A DNA stretch of 64,000 bases from Lonicera japonica (taxonomy: Eukaryota > Streptophyta > Magnoliopsida > Dipsacales > Caprifoliaceae), in contig CM038466.1 in the NCBI GenBank assembly GCA_021464415.1, positions 36,114,833 to 36,178,832 on the forward strand. Reading direction: 5' to 3'. Position 1 is the stretch's first letter; every line of letters begins with the position of its first letter. Shown here piece after piece: positions 33,576 to 47,500 of this stretch. The position numbers were made by a program, and so were the translations under genes. Below the pieces are notes generated by a model. The model had not been told where the DNA came from. It worked only from the letters and a program-made list of their open reading frames with translations, and did no database searches.

Positions 33576-34890
33576 CAATAAATTAAGTGGTTTCTTTAAA
33601 CGAAGTTAAGTTTAAGGAGAAGTTTTAAGTAACAAATCAAAAGAATTGACTCATAAATCAAATTAATCAATAGTGCCAATGATCAATATATATACATAGG
33701 GAGAAAGGACAAAAGAGCTATATGAAAATATAAAGAGTGCGGGGATAATAACACAAATCAAATAAGTGACTATAATGATTAATTTAAAATCACAAAATAA
33801 AATAGAGTTATAATGAAAATTAATGAGATAAATCTAGACTGAATGCTTAAAGGATAACTTATTAAGACTTTTTAAAATTACAAATACAAAATATTATTGA
33901 TCTTGAATACAAGAAAATGAAACTCTATAGTAGAGAGTTTTTCTTCTGTAGTGGGTGTGAGACCTCCTTGATGCCTTCAGTCTTCTTCGTTTACAATGGA
34001 ATTTTGAAGTCAAACTGTAAAATCACACGGGGCTTTACTATGTAACTTTTGACTAATTGTAAATAGTAAAAGTTTATTTACAGTAATTGAATAGTAACTT
34101 ATCGTGAATAGTAAAAGTACTTTTACTGTTTGAATTGTGATGTTTGATACCATTCACGCACGTTTTACTATTTATAATACTATTTATGAATATTAATTTT
34201 TACTTCTTATTATTCAAAATTGTCATCTTGTTAATTATTGTCTGTGCTTTCAGTGGAGCACTACAACTTGACTAGTTATCTTTCATCCATATGCCTAATT
34301 TATAGCATCAGTTTTTCTTGGACAAATTATTACCCAAGTAGTGACTGAAAACACGTCATTTAAGTAAATGGATCTTGACCGTCTTGAAGCAGTTCACTAT
34401 TATAAAGATATTTGCTGATCACCAATCCTTATCCTGTTGATTGTGGTGATAACGAAGATTATTCTATTTTATCTTCTTCATCATCATATACTTCAGTTAT
34501 TCTTTCATTTAATGCTTTTACAAGCATTTGCAATTCTTAGCTTGAACATTTCTTGATACTTTTGATATCAAGAGACATTGTATGACTTGATCTTGACTTG
34601 CTTGATCCTTTGGCTTTACTTTTAAGCTCTGGGGCCTTAACCATTGTCATAGTGACTTTGCTGGTCATAGGAGCTTGGGCAAGAAATAAGGACATAGGGA
34701 ATTCCTTTTGTACTTGCTCAATAATCTTTTCAGTTTTAAAATTATCCTACCATTTGTCGAAGTATTGCTAAGTGACTACATCAGCTAGGTTAATCAAAGT
34801 AACTACAGTGATCTGGTATTGGTTTAATTTGGATTGACTCGGTTGATATTAGAATATCCTTGTTGCATTAATTATTTTAATATGTTGTTT
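33576..34890 (-). pseudogene. Endogenous pararetrovirus relic (minus orientation, copy B)
   Basis: Copy of 13,747-15,060, very similar by eye (about 97-98%). Leader, intergenic region with 'gaatagtaaaa' motifs, and the stop-interrupted coding end. Confidence 0.5.
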
Positions 34891-34939
34891 CAAACTTCTT
34901 CTTTTAATTTAGATCAATTAAAAAAACTACTTAAGTTAT

Positions 34940-35350
34940 TATAAAACACGTGTAAGATAACCAAAGCTAGGGTAAGACCCAAATAGGAGGCAGTATAAGG
35001 CGAGAGTTTAGACACTAAAGTATGAATCTACATAAGGCAAAAGAGTATGTATTAATATAACATATGAGAAGAGCTAAGAAGAATTAGAATAAGCAAAGTA
35101 AAATGAGTCGGCTATTTAGATCAAGTTCATCAGTTAGCTCAAAGACAACTTTATCCTCAATTTTAAATGACCTTAAGCTAACCGATAAATTTGATCTAAA
35201 TAGCCGACTCATTTTACTCTGATTATTTTAATTCTTCTTAACTCTTTTCGTCTTTTCTATTAACACATACCATCTTGCCTTAAGTAGACTCACACCTTAG
35301 TGTCTAAACTCTCGCCTTACAATCTCTTACCATACCTTTAGTTATCTTAT
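34940..35350. repeat. Inverted repeat, arms about 170 bp (copy B)
   Basis: Same palindromic structure as 15,120-15,520; both arms are retained with few changes. Confidence 0.7.
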
Positions 35351-35904
35351 ACAAGTATTCTACTGCAAGTTAAGTGGTTTTTTCAACCATAGTTTAACGA
35401 AAATAAAAAGTTTGAAACAACATATTGAAAGAATTGATGCAACAAGGACATTCTAATGTCAACCGTGTCAATCTAAATTAAACTAATACCAGGTCACAAA
35501 GACATTCTAATTTCAACCAAGTCAATCTAAATTAAACTAATATCAGATCGGAATGATGAAACAAGGATAATTTATTATTCCCTTTACATTAAGAAAATTG
35601 TTCCTATGTCCCAATAGGATTCTAATCCTTTTGAATTGTAGAACCTCCCGGGGGCATGATAGTCACTTTAGTTACTAACTATGATTATATGGAATCATGG
35701 ATGAAGATATTTTATTTATCAAAATTAAACTCAGCCATTCATGATTCCTATAATTCGACTATAAATTTAAAAGTAAAATCCATAAATGGCTCCTCTAATG
35801 GTAGGATTAACAAGGTCTAGTCATGTCTTTACTACCAGATTCACTCCAAGCCTAAGTCACCCATTTTGGCATGACCAAATTCAAACCCTTTTATTGAAAG
35901 TATA

Positions 35905-37079
35905 TATGAACACCCCATTTTGCGACCATCAAAAGAATCCATTTTGCCGAAAATGCAGCATCATTCGCATCGAGTCCTAAACTCACCAGACGTTTAAAAA
36001 GCCCCGACAGACTCATTCATGCATCGAGGAAGTCTATTAGGAAAATCGAGGTCACATACATCCCTAATTTAGTTTCCAGGAAGATGGGAACATAACCAGC
36101 AGAAGCAAATAGAGGCCTTTCGGGGACCCAATTAATCCCGTGTTGCGATCCTCGAAAGGATCCACGATATTCCGACATTCTACACAAGTCTACGGCCATA
36201 TCAAGTCAAATTGGGACCAAATCAGATGCATTTTAGATGCGAAATTGCATTTTTCGACACACTAAAAGCCTAGTTACAAGCTCTAGGCAAACCAACCAAT
36301 CAGAGGTTTTTGCTTGGCAAAGAGCTTGTCGTACAACAAGTCGTACTTTTCGCACAAGTGACATTTACCACACAATAAATCATCCTTGTTACAACCTCTT
36401 TCTTGCTCTTCAAGGACTGTACAGCTATATATAGACCCTTCCCCTCCACTGGTATTTTTTAAAAGAATTACTAGGATTTTGTCGTACACACCAGAAGACC
36501 CATATTCCAGCGCACCTAGGAAGCTCATGTATAATTTTCTCTCTTCATTTTTCATTTATGTATCAGTCTTTATTTATAATTCAGATTCTTGCCTACATAA
36601 TTACTATCACTGGACAACTTTCCAAAACCAAAGGTGTATTGCAAACCTTAATCCCTTTCTACAACAATAGATATTATATACTTCTTTAAAATCTCGGATT
36701 AAAGGTATCGTTTTACGAAGAAATCAATAATCATTATATATTCGATCTAACGCATAGACTATGACGAATACTCGATAATAAGAGCACACTAGTGCCATTG
36801 ATACTCGATTTAATCAATAAACTATGGTGTACAATTGGTCAACTCGCCTCATACTACATCGAATATAAGATTCACATTGAATCAGTTTCCGAAAAGTCCA
36901 AAGCTTTATAAAATCACTTGTTTCGTCGCACCTACTATTATAAAAAAAAAAATTAAATCGCGAAACTGATTTCCAACATCCTGGGCGAACTAAGAAACAC
37001 ATGGCTTTCACCCCATTCCCAAAATCCTATTTTTTAAAGCAAGCACGGAAAACTGTAAAGTAATAACAATAATACACAA
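35905..37079 (-). mobile_element. Truncated Gypsy-type solo LTR (copy B)
   Basis: Copy of 16067-17550, cut at its 5' (right) end by the 868-bp deletion; the left target site reads GTATA here instead of GTATC. About 98% like copy A by eye. Confidence 0.75.
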
Positions 37080-37790
37080 GATGGTTAAGACCCATTTGCT
37101 TAAATGAGGTGCATGTTTTCAGTCACACTACTTAGATAATAATTTATCCAAGACAAGCTAACACTATAAATTACGCATACGGGCGAATGACAGCTAGTCA
37201 AGTAATAGTGCTCCACCAAAAGCACATATAATAATTAACAAGATGACAATTTTGAACAGTAAAATTTACTAATAGGTTAAAGTATTCAAAAAGAAAAAGT
37301 ATTTTTAATATTCGCAACAAGTCACTATTCATCATAGTAAAAGAACTTTTACCATTCACAATAAGTCAAAAGTTACACAGTAAAGTCCCACATGATTCTA
37401 CAGTTCAACCTCAAAATTCAACTATAAAATAAGAAAAAGATTGAAAGTATCAAGGAGGTCTCACCCCCACTATAGAAGAAAAACTCTTTACTTTAGAGTT
37501 TCATTTTCTTGTATTAAAAATCAGTAATATTATGTGTTTGTAATTTTAAGAAACCTTAAGAAGTCATGCTTCATGCATTCAGTCCAGCTTTATCTCGATA
37601 ATTTTTATTAGAAGTAAAACTCTATTTTATTTTGTAATTTTAAATTAATCCTTCTAATCATTGATTTACTAGTCACTTATTTGATTTGTGTTATATATTA
37701 TCCAAACACTCTTTACATTTTGATATAGATTCTTGGTCCTTTCCCTTTGTGGTGTGTCTATATATATAGATATGTTTGAAAGCTAATTGT
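37080..37790 (+). pseudogene. Endogenous pararetrovirus intergenic region (plus orientation, copy B)
   Basis: Copy of 18,102-18,790: 'gaatagtaaaa'-type motifs, TATA-like box near 37,422 and leader-like sequence. The coding part is deleted. Confidence 0.45.
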
Positions 37791-39870
37791 TAAGATCTAT
37801 AAAACAAAATTATAATTCACATAAAATTAATAAGCTTATCTCATCGGGGCACGTGTTGAACACGTTGACCTAAGTAAAAAATCTCACATGCACCAGAGTG
37901 TTTTTGTCAGGTTGTCACCACCCCTATTATTCAACGGCAATTCCTTCAAAATTAGCATTGTTTGGAGGGGTTTTAGAACCACAAACTTTAGCCCACTAAT
38001 ATCAAGGATGAAGAAAGAAGACGAGAAGGAAGAAGATGGTCGTTTTCTCTAGGAATCATGTATACATTGTTGTGGGAATATGATACTCACATTCCCACAA
38101 CAGCATTCTCAAAACTCGGAGTCATCTTCACCTCTACGCATGTTTCTCATCGGCATATTGATCGAATAAAATTATTTTCAAAACTGATAAACGTAAAAGA
38201 GTTTTAAAAATAATTAAATTTTAAGATAAATAAACAATGGACTTTCTGGGATTTTAAAATAATAATAGAATTTATAAAAATTTATTTGATTTTCAAAGAA
38301 ATCAGTCCCAAGTCAAAAATCCTTTAATATAATAAAATTTTGTTTTGATGGACTAGAACTCGTAACCTTGTAGATAGGAAAATCAAAATTTTATACCGTG
38401 CCTCTTGAATTAATATAAAAATATTTCATTCACACTAGCATATATCCAACAACTTTCACATTTACTTTGTCTCACTAGTCCAGATTTGAAATTTAAAATT
38501 TGCCCAAGATCTATGCAAATATTAGAACGCAAGAGTGAAGTTTTGCAATTTTGGTTAAAATGCATTTACACGTAAGATTTGGACAGAAATATAACCAGAA
38601 AGCATGAATTTAAAAGAATCATCAAGAAAGACAGCAACAAAATCTTTACATTATATTTCCAAGGTCCAGATTTGGAATTTAAAATTTACTCAATGTGAAA
38701 AAAAGAAATCAATATTTTGATTAATTTTTTATAGATATAGTCTAAACCCTGTCTATTATACAGATCATCTATACCAAGCTTCATAAACAAATTCCATTCA
38801 ATTTTTCCTCTAGTTTACTTTCTTTTTTCTTCCTTTTCCTTAAAAAGAGAATTCTCTCTTTCGAGTGAAGCTATATATATATATCCCTGGAAAGATTTAA
38901 GGGGACCCAGGTAGACTGCAACCCATCCTTCTAAACACTCAATAACAGTAATAGTGGTATATGGCCCAATACGGCACAAACCCAACCCTCAATGAGAAAA
39001 AATAAATTAAAACAAGAGGCGCCCCTTTGAAAATAAATAAACTCATACAATTAAGTAACAAACACTCCATTATTTTAATGTAAATTTCTTATGATTGTAA
39101 TGGAAAGGAAAAAAAATGTTAATCTCTCGTCTAAACAAAAAATTTAACAAAGTTTTCATTTAAAACCATCCCATTCCATAATAAAATCTTAAATCCGCTC
39201 TTGTATATATCATCTATATATACGTGTTAACGAGCCAGAGTAAAAATAACTTAATGGGTCATATTCAACTGAGTCAACAAGAAAAAAAGAAATCTCAGAG
39301 TTATCAGAGAAACGAATAATTGTTAAGTGTTTTGAATCACTACTTTTCCTTTTTCTTTTCTTCCAAATACACGTAAAACTATGTTACTCTAAAAGCATCC
39401 ACTATACGCGTGATATGAGTAAGATAAGTGGGTTATATTTATCTTACAAACACACGTAATAAATAATATAGGTATGATAAAACAATATTTTATACTACAA
39501 ATATATGATAAAGTTGAGTGCAGTTAAGTTTCCTATCATAACTGTTGAGCTCTCTCTCTCCTTTTGTTCTCTCTCTACGTTATATCTCCTCCTCTATTCT
39601 TTCTCTCTACACATTCTGTTTTAAATACTACATATATTTATTTTATCTTTATAAGTAGGATAAATTTATTTTACTTACCAGACTATTAAATCTCTCATTT
39701 GGTCACTAACAATAGATGAAGCATGATAATAATTGATGCTATGCGCCAAACGATTATAATAACGGAGAGCGAAAATAAAACAGATTTGGACATCAAAGAC
39801 AAAAGCATCAGTCTATCAAACAATGGGTTATTTCATTTTATTTTTCAAGAAAAGCTAACACTCAATCATT
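37790..39870. other. Non-coding AT-rich segment (copy B)
   Basis: Copy of 18,790-20,920; contains the perfect hairpin at 38068-38102. No gene seen. Confidence 0.5.
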
Positions 39871-39879
39871 TGCGAAGAA

Positions 39880-40640
39880 TAAAAATATCCGAAAGAAACT
39901 AACCAGTAATCAGTGCTCGTGTTACAATAGTAAATCTGCCGACAAATAAAACAAATACAGTTTCAAAACAATTTACTATTTATCAACAGTAAAAGAATAA
40001 GTTACTATTCATGAAAAGTAAAAGGTCTTGAACCGAAAAATGTTTCTTATCCCCTAGAAAAAGGAAATAGATAGTTAGTATAGGAGATCCAATTTTCGAA
40101 GAATGAAAATTGGATTTCCTCTTGTAAACAAATTCACTATTTTGTATCTAAATTATCAATATCTTATGCATTGAGTTATTCAACATTGTATTTCTACAAA
40201 TTATGTAAGTTTCATATTAACTGAAAAACAAAACCAAACAAAATAACTTAAAATAATTAATATAAAACTTACTGAAATCCAGTGTTGAATGAATGAATGA
40301 ATGCTTCAATGAACTGAATGTATGAGAGTGCTGATAATTTGGATACAAAAAAGTGAATTTTTTCACAAGAGGAAAGAAGATTTTCTTTCTCCTAAAATCA
40401 GACCTCCTTTAGTGACTTGTCTTCTCCTTTTTTTTTATAGAGGTGGAGAAGCATATCGCTGTTTAATCACGCACCATTGGATACCAATTATAAATAGTAA
40501 AAAAATATATTTTTACTATTTATGAATAGTGTTTTATCTCAACTTTTTACTGTTGATATCTTTTTAACTTATGATAAATAGTAACTTTTTGTCTTTGAAA
40601 TTCTGTATTTATTTATTTTTTCCGTGAACTTACTATTGTA
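39880..40640. repeat. Inverted pair of pararetroviral-type intergenic regions (copy B)
   Basis: Copy of 20,930-21,690 with the same mirrored motifs. Confidence 0.5.
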
Positions 40641-41583
40641 GCACGGGAGTTTGTTACCGTTTAGTTTCTTTCGAATAATTTTTTTTATCCTCTGTAAATG
40701 GTAAATGCATTTGGTAAATAAGAACAAATTTCATCAATTATTCAACCATCAATAGTAGTCTAAGGGTGGAATCAGTCGGTGTACCAATATTTTCAAGGTA
40801 TACTTTTGAATCTTTTTGGTGGTGTTTGATTGTCTAATTTTTCGAAGCAATTATGTAATTCCATTGTGCAAGTGCATGATTGTATGAAATTTGGAACTTA
40901 AATTTTTAACCTCGCCTAAGAAAAATAAATTCTAGTTAAAGTGAAAAACAGCTCAAATGCAAAAAAGTCAAATTAAAATTTTACACCCTAATTCCATTTT
41001 TGCCATCAAACACACCCTAAGAAAACAAATCAAAACATGCCCTAAGAAAACAAATCAAAATTTAACCCGTTTGCTACACGAAAAGAACATCATTCAAACC
41101 TAGAACGATAACACCCAAAATGCAATTCAAACTCAAAACAACTCACAAATCTATTCATGCTTAGCCCAAGGAGACAAAAAAAAATTAAAAACATTCAAGT
41201 GTCGATTAATTCAAATTTTGGTTCATTTATGCAATCCAAAATAGTAACTTCACGTAGAAAGTTCGGGACTCACTAACTTATGATTCAACCTCTTAAAACT
41301 ACATGATACTCCTAATGTGAATTTTACCAATTTCGGATTCCAAGAACGAACTAAAATTTGAACCAAACGTGCACCTAGTATAACAGTATAACTATGAAGT
41401 ATTATCACAAAACAATAAAATCTACATCTAATTATCAAATTTTACACCATTGACATGGTGTTGTATACAATTTTGTGTGATGGCAACAAATCATGTATTA
41501 AAAATATTTTCTAGAAAGTAAAAAAAAATAAAAAAATAAAGCAAAGGTAAAATAATAGAGTTTCAAGTCAAAATTAAAAGATG

Positions 41584-44500
41584 TCAAATTTTGTAGACAG
41601 GTGTAATGCCCAGTAGATGGAAGCATTTCCTCATGACTACAGCCGTTGCCTCACACAGCAACAGTCTACTTGTTTCCTCTGCTGACCCCACAACCTGCCC
41701 CCCACGAATTTTAATCAAAACAAAAATACATAAATTAACCCAAAAAAATTTAATGAAGAATTATGAAATCAGATTAAAAAAAAGTTACAAAAAGAAGGTG
41801 AATAAGAGCATTAATATGAGAATCACTAGGGGTAAATGCTTATGCATGCACTAAAAGATCTTGAATTTGCTGAGAGTAAATGTTATTGCCAAAGCAAGCA
41901 AGCATTCTTCGATGTACTGCTACTCAATGCATCGGTAACTTAGCGCCATAATTGCTTTGGTAATATCATTTTTCACTTAAAATTTGTGACTTTTTAAGCC
42001 AAAGAAATATTCATAGGACTTTCTGTTTTTTGCTATTTGTAGAAACCACTGATCGGATTTAAACAAGTTCCAATCCAAAATACATAAGGCGAGAGCTCTT
42101 ATGGTCTTTCATGCTATTGGGCAATACTATGATACGGCTGGATAGCAACAATGGAAGGCCGATTCAGTTAGCCGAGCACCATTCTTTTTGGGTGGGTGAG
42201 TTAGACTCGAAACCAGGTGGTCCAAGTCTAGGTGGACGCTTCTTACCACTTCAGCTAAACCCATTCGCTAAATTCACCTAGTCCCATTATCGACTCCCCT
42301 AATTCTATTGCTTTTCACTCTCTAGTCTCTACCTTTAAAATAATTGAGTAGATTACCCTATTGGCCCCTGAACTATCAATTGCGTGAAGTTAGCCCCTCT
42401 GTCAAATTTATGCTCGATTATTAGCAAAATGAGCTAGTCACTCAGTTTTTATCATAGTGAGATCTTATTTATCACAAGACAAAACTGTGACCAGATTCAA
42501 TTATTTTCACCAGTCAGGTTGTGTGGAGCAATTCACCAGATATGGTTTATATCCATGACTAGTGTACTGTATGTGGTTTATTTATTCTCGTATTGGACGA
42601 AACTGATTTACGAAACAGAGGACCAAGTCTTTGACCAAAACTAGGAGTGCAACTCGCAAAACCCAACCTGATTAACCACCACCCCCCATCCACTCACCTA
42701 CCCCCAAAACAGAAAATTCTAAATTTAACGAATCAAAGGGGAGAAAGAGGAAAGAAAGAGTTGGTTGGAATGGAAATTGAAAACAAACTAGTCAGCTACT
42801 CAACCAATCTGCTTGGTGCAAGTAATCACTACAAAACTTTAGTAGAAAGATGGGTGGGTACCTGACAGTTGGAGTAAAATTTTGTGAAACACTCAGATAA
42901 GCCATATAGGTATTCACATAGCCCGCTTGGTAACAGATTAGTGCAAGCCTCTTCTACTACCTGAAATGAGAAATGATGATTAAATTTATTTGAAAAAACA
43001 AACATAGTAAGTTAAATAATTGTGTATTCACATGTAGCAAAAATAACAGAGACAAGATAAATGCAGGAACAAGAGTTCCAAATACAAATTAACTAACTTA
43101 CCTCAGAAAACCGAAGCAAATGAAGTCCTAATGCACGCTCATCCGAATGAGCCAACTCTAGCTTTCCCACCTGTCTCAAGAAAATTCATGTTAAATAATG
43201 CAAATTACAAATGTATTACCAATACGACAATTTATGAAAAAAATAAAATTTGGACAATTAAATACGAGCAGCCTAAAATTGGAGCAGAACCTAGTTTAAC
43301 GCATTGGCCCATTGGGTCCGAGTAATATGTTTCACCTAGGTAAAACTAAAATGGTGAAGTATTCACCTATTGGTGGAAATTTTTTTGTCCCTAAGAAATT
43401 TTTCATCATTTTAACTTTCACCGTGGTAATTTTACTCCGAATCGAAGGGTCCCTTGGTTTACCAAATAACAACTCAGTAACTGACATGCAGGCCGTATGC
43501 TACTAAGTAGATTAAGAGAAATGTGCAAAAGGATTATAAAAAACAATGTGGGTCAAATGTTTATACTTTATCATATTCATTACAAAATATGTCCAACATT
43601 CAACAGTTTGGAACTTTGGTATCAAATGTGAAGCTTTTTAGAGATTTTGGACAATTCGTTTGATTTGATGTCTTGTTTATGCAAAACTATTGAATCTTTT
43701 ACAGTCGTAATTTCAGAAGAATTATGGACAGCTAAGACAGGTGTAAAATTTGAACAGTTTTTTGCTCACTCTTACGGCTAACAGGGGATCAAGTTAAAAA
43801 TGAGTTATATGAACGGGACTTGTTATAATTTCATCGAGGGTACATTTGATTGGCCAAAGTGGAGAATGTCTGCTTTGCCAACTTTTGTTGCTTTTTTTAT
43901 TGCTAAATTTTATAGGCAATTCAATTCCACCCAATTCAATTTTCATTTTTCTTTACAAAAGAAAGTGGAGATATTTACCTTCTTTAACTCCTCTATATCT
44001 TTACCAGATTTCCTGATGATTGAACAGATTCGAGCATGTGCATACAGCAAGTACACTGCAGTATTTCCCTGCTCACAACCAGTATATAGAACTTTTATGT
44101 GGTAGTTAAGATTTCCGAATGTAATTTTTTTTTAACGCCATAGAGAAAACTTCGTTAATTAACTTTATAGTTTATATATGTGAACATACCTTATCATTAA
44201 GCATCTGATCGTAACTAAATGTGTAGTTTGTCGATCTATTGTTCTTCAGATCAGCATACCTGTTTTGAATGCAAGAAAAGAATGTAATACGATCAGACAC
44301 CTTTGAAAACAAACTAAGAGAAACACAGAGTACAATTGATTAAATGGCCACGGAATAAGTTTCCATTTTTTTTAAAACAATTGAAAAATAGATCTAAACA
44401 GCATAGAGATATCGCATTCGAAAACTGACATTTTTACATATTTTGCAAATATGGAAATTAAAAGCCTTAAATAACAGGTTTTCTCAATCATCAATGATTG

Positions 44501-47500
44501 AGATAGCTGAAATAATAGTAGTCCTCCACCTCAAATTGATAGTCCCACTTTATTTTTCAGGTTATCTCAAATTGATCGTCCCATAACATCTTTTTGGGAC
44601 ATTATCAATGTACCAAATCTCATAGTGGAAAATAATTTGTATCCTTGACCATTTTTTATTTTTATTTTTGATAAGCATGGGTATCGAGGCCCCATCCCCA
44701 CTAATCCCATGAGGCCTTGGTTGCTCAACCGGGAGACGCCCCCAGTGGCCCAAGGAAGGTTTCACGCAGCGGGGAATTGAACCTGAGCCCGTGCGCCTAC
44801 CCACACAGTCTCAAGTTCGCCCTTACCGCCAGGGCAACCCCTGGGTTTGTATCCTCGACCATTTTTTAGGTTAAAATTAGAATTTTCTTAAAAGGTACCA
44901 AAATCAAAAGTGGGACTGTCAATTTGAGGCATACGGAGTAATAAATTGATATATATTAAGTGAATGGAAGGGACTGATGTCAGTTTTGCTCTCTCAATTA
45001 AATATCTAACGTTTTAGAAATTTCGAGTAAAAAATATTTAAAAACAAAGAAAACTATAGTTTACTGAAAACCTAGTAAATCCCTTCTTAATAACCATGTA
45101 AAAGGGTTATCAAGTCTAAGAAGCTTACTTAACAGCCCCATATCCAATTGCTTCAGCAGTTTGCTCAAGCTCCTCTGCAGTCCACTCATCAGCCTTACCT
45201 GATCAAAATTTGAAGAAATAGTATAGAATTTGTTACTTTTGCATCTGTCAGATAATAAATGCCTACATGGAGCTATAATTCAAGTTACTGAAAGAAAATC
45301 TATACAGCGTTGGTCCCACATGATCTGACCCTTTCAGAAGATAAACATTTATAGGCAATCTTACACCATTTGGGAGAGCATTTCAAACAAATATCTAGTA
45401 ACAACTCTGTCCTATGTCACAACTTCCACCCAATCATCGAACATTGCTTTGAAAAAAAATATCAATCAATAGCGCCATTGGAACAATTAAACGTATACAG
45501 AGATGTGTACTATATTTATATATGGGATTTTTTACACTTTGCACCTGTTCTTCAAGTGAAATTAGACTTGCCCCCTGTTTTTATAATCAGTAGACTTTGA
45601 CCCCTACATACAAGGAAATCTCAAAAAGTTAAGTAAAAATGTGGGTTTTGGTGTTTTGGGGGGGGGGGTTGATGATTATTTATTTTTTCAGAGTAATCCT
45701 TTGACTTAATCCCCCGTTTCTATGTAGTTCTTTCATATTCCCCTGCATGTTGCAAGCAATATCTTAACAATTATTAAAGTAGGGGAAATTCTAATGTGCA
45801 TATAACATGGGGGCAAGTCAAAAAAAGCCCTTTAAATATCTAATGGAATTTTTATTTAGTTACGACTGATAATTAGCAAGCATTGGTAGCAGTATTGAAA
45901 CAAGTAATTCACTGCAAACAAGGATTAGGTCATGAACTAGTAAATCATTAATATACCTCGTTCAACAAGAACTGCTTTACATCGCTCCTTGGCTTCATCG
46001 AGTAAATCAACCAACTTAACCACTTCAGTACTACGGGTTCGAAATCTCTTTCCATCGTCACCGAGAACAAGACCAAAGCCCACATGGCTTGTTCTAGGAT
46101 ACTTATTATCTTCAGCTGGAAGCCAACCTGCGCGTTTTGCAGCCTAAAGAAAGGGGGGGGGGGAAGAGTTATCTCCACGTGTGAAAAGTATGATACATAG
46201 GATACTTAAAAGTGACAAATATTTGGAGAGTTGAAAGACATTGGACACTTACGGTGAAAAACATGTCAAAATGCTCCTTTTGCCCAGCATCAGTAAGATA
46301 TATAATCCACTCCGCTTTTTCTTCATTAAGTCGATACCTAGAAGAAGCACATTCAAATGAAAAGGACTCCTCTGTTTTGATAATCCATAAAGGCTCAGTG
46401 ATGCAGATCGTAAATTCGGTATTTTATTATTCTGATGTAATATTATTTTTATGGGGCTTATTACAATGAGTTGTTTTCCTTAAGAGAGAATAACAATTTA
46501 GTTACCTAGTAGTAGAAGATCTAGAGTTTAGGGTTTGATTATCATCAATAGGCATAGCACCTTTCATTGTAAATTTGTAATTCAGACTTCTGATATTGAA
46601 TATTATTAATGAGATTTTTCTCTCTGCTGTTGCTCTTCGTATCCCTAGAGAATCAGGATTTTAGTCCATCTTCCTGCTTTTTTGGGTATTCTTAGAATCA
46701 ACAAATTAATAGAAGCGCATGTTCTTGGCATTCTTGGTAGACTCAACAAGTTCATACAAGGTTTTGACTGATTTTCCTCAAAATCGTTCTTGCCCACATT
46801 ACACCACTTGACTTGCACTGCCCACCTGTGTAAGGGTATATCTAAATGGATTACATACAAATAGGAGGTGATGTTGAATTACTGTTTACATAACCCTTTC
46901 GCTTACCCCTTGTTTTGACCTAATCTTTCAGGATACCCTTTCTCAGGGGCCAAAGTCTAGGATATCAAAATAAGAGGTGAGTCTAATATACGCATTAGTA
47001 TCAGGGTAAAGTCAAAACACAAAATATCCCCAAGCTTTAATACCATTTAAAATATACGTCACGTTGACGTTTGAAAAAAAATATGAACTTTCATCTAACA
47101 TCAGCTATTCTTTATATGTGAAGGAACAGAATCTTGTGATTCAACATCTTCACATGAGTGAATTTACCAATTTAAGATTCTGGGTATACACAAAAACTCA
47201 AACCAAACAAGGGGTTAATGTAATTTTTTTTTGACAGAGTTCAAATGTTTCGGATTGAGCCATATGAATCAAAACGTACACAAGGCATGAAGTAAAGCCA
47301 TTATTGATGAATATCTGAGTAACAAATAACGTGGTCATAAAATTTAAGCTTTTGAGCAAACTCAAAAAAAAATACAAACTAACCATAGAGCTGCAAGATC
47401 AGTTGAAGCATAGTTATAACCACCATCGCTCTTCACAACAATAAGGGGTATTTTTTTCCCTTCAATAAAGATCACACGGGCACCTTCACTTTCTTCAATC

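Larger units (their letters stand above)
24393..42802. repeat. Tandem segmental duplication, copy B
   Basis: Second copy of the unit described at 3862-24396, in direct orientation and immediately adjacent. Its right end at about 42802 lies inside intron 17 of the intact arginyl-tRNA synthetase gene, so copy B carries the exon actually joined to that gene. Compared with A it keeps Copia RT/RNase H (27,040-28,260) and more integrase (31,390-32,000). It has lost 868 bp corresponding to A 17234-18101, and it carries a roughly 400-bp extra segment near 42,190-42,590. Confidence 0.9.

Noticed and set aside
41606..41854. Plus-strand frame starting [12 protein letters not shown]
   Set aside because: Antisense shadow of arginyl-tRNA synthetase exon 18.
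42193..42275. Possible tRNA gene on the minus strand (box-A- and box-B-like motifs)
   Set aside because: I could not form a proper acceptor stem; more likely the tRNA-derived head of a SINE.
44562..44804. 80-codon frame with [14 protein letters not shown]
   Set aside because: Translation of the nested SINE and MITE; no protein role.
45530..45830. Possible inverted element in intron 12 (CTTGCCCCC near 45,570 and GGGGGCAAG near 45,810)
   Set aside because: The ends are suggestive but no target duplication or consistent terminal repeat could be found.
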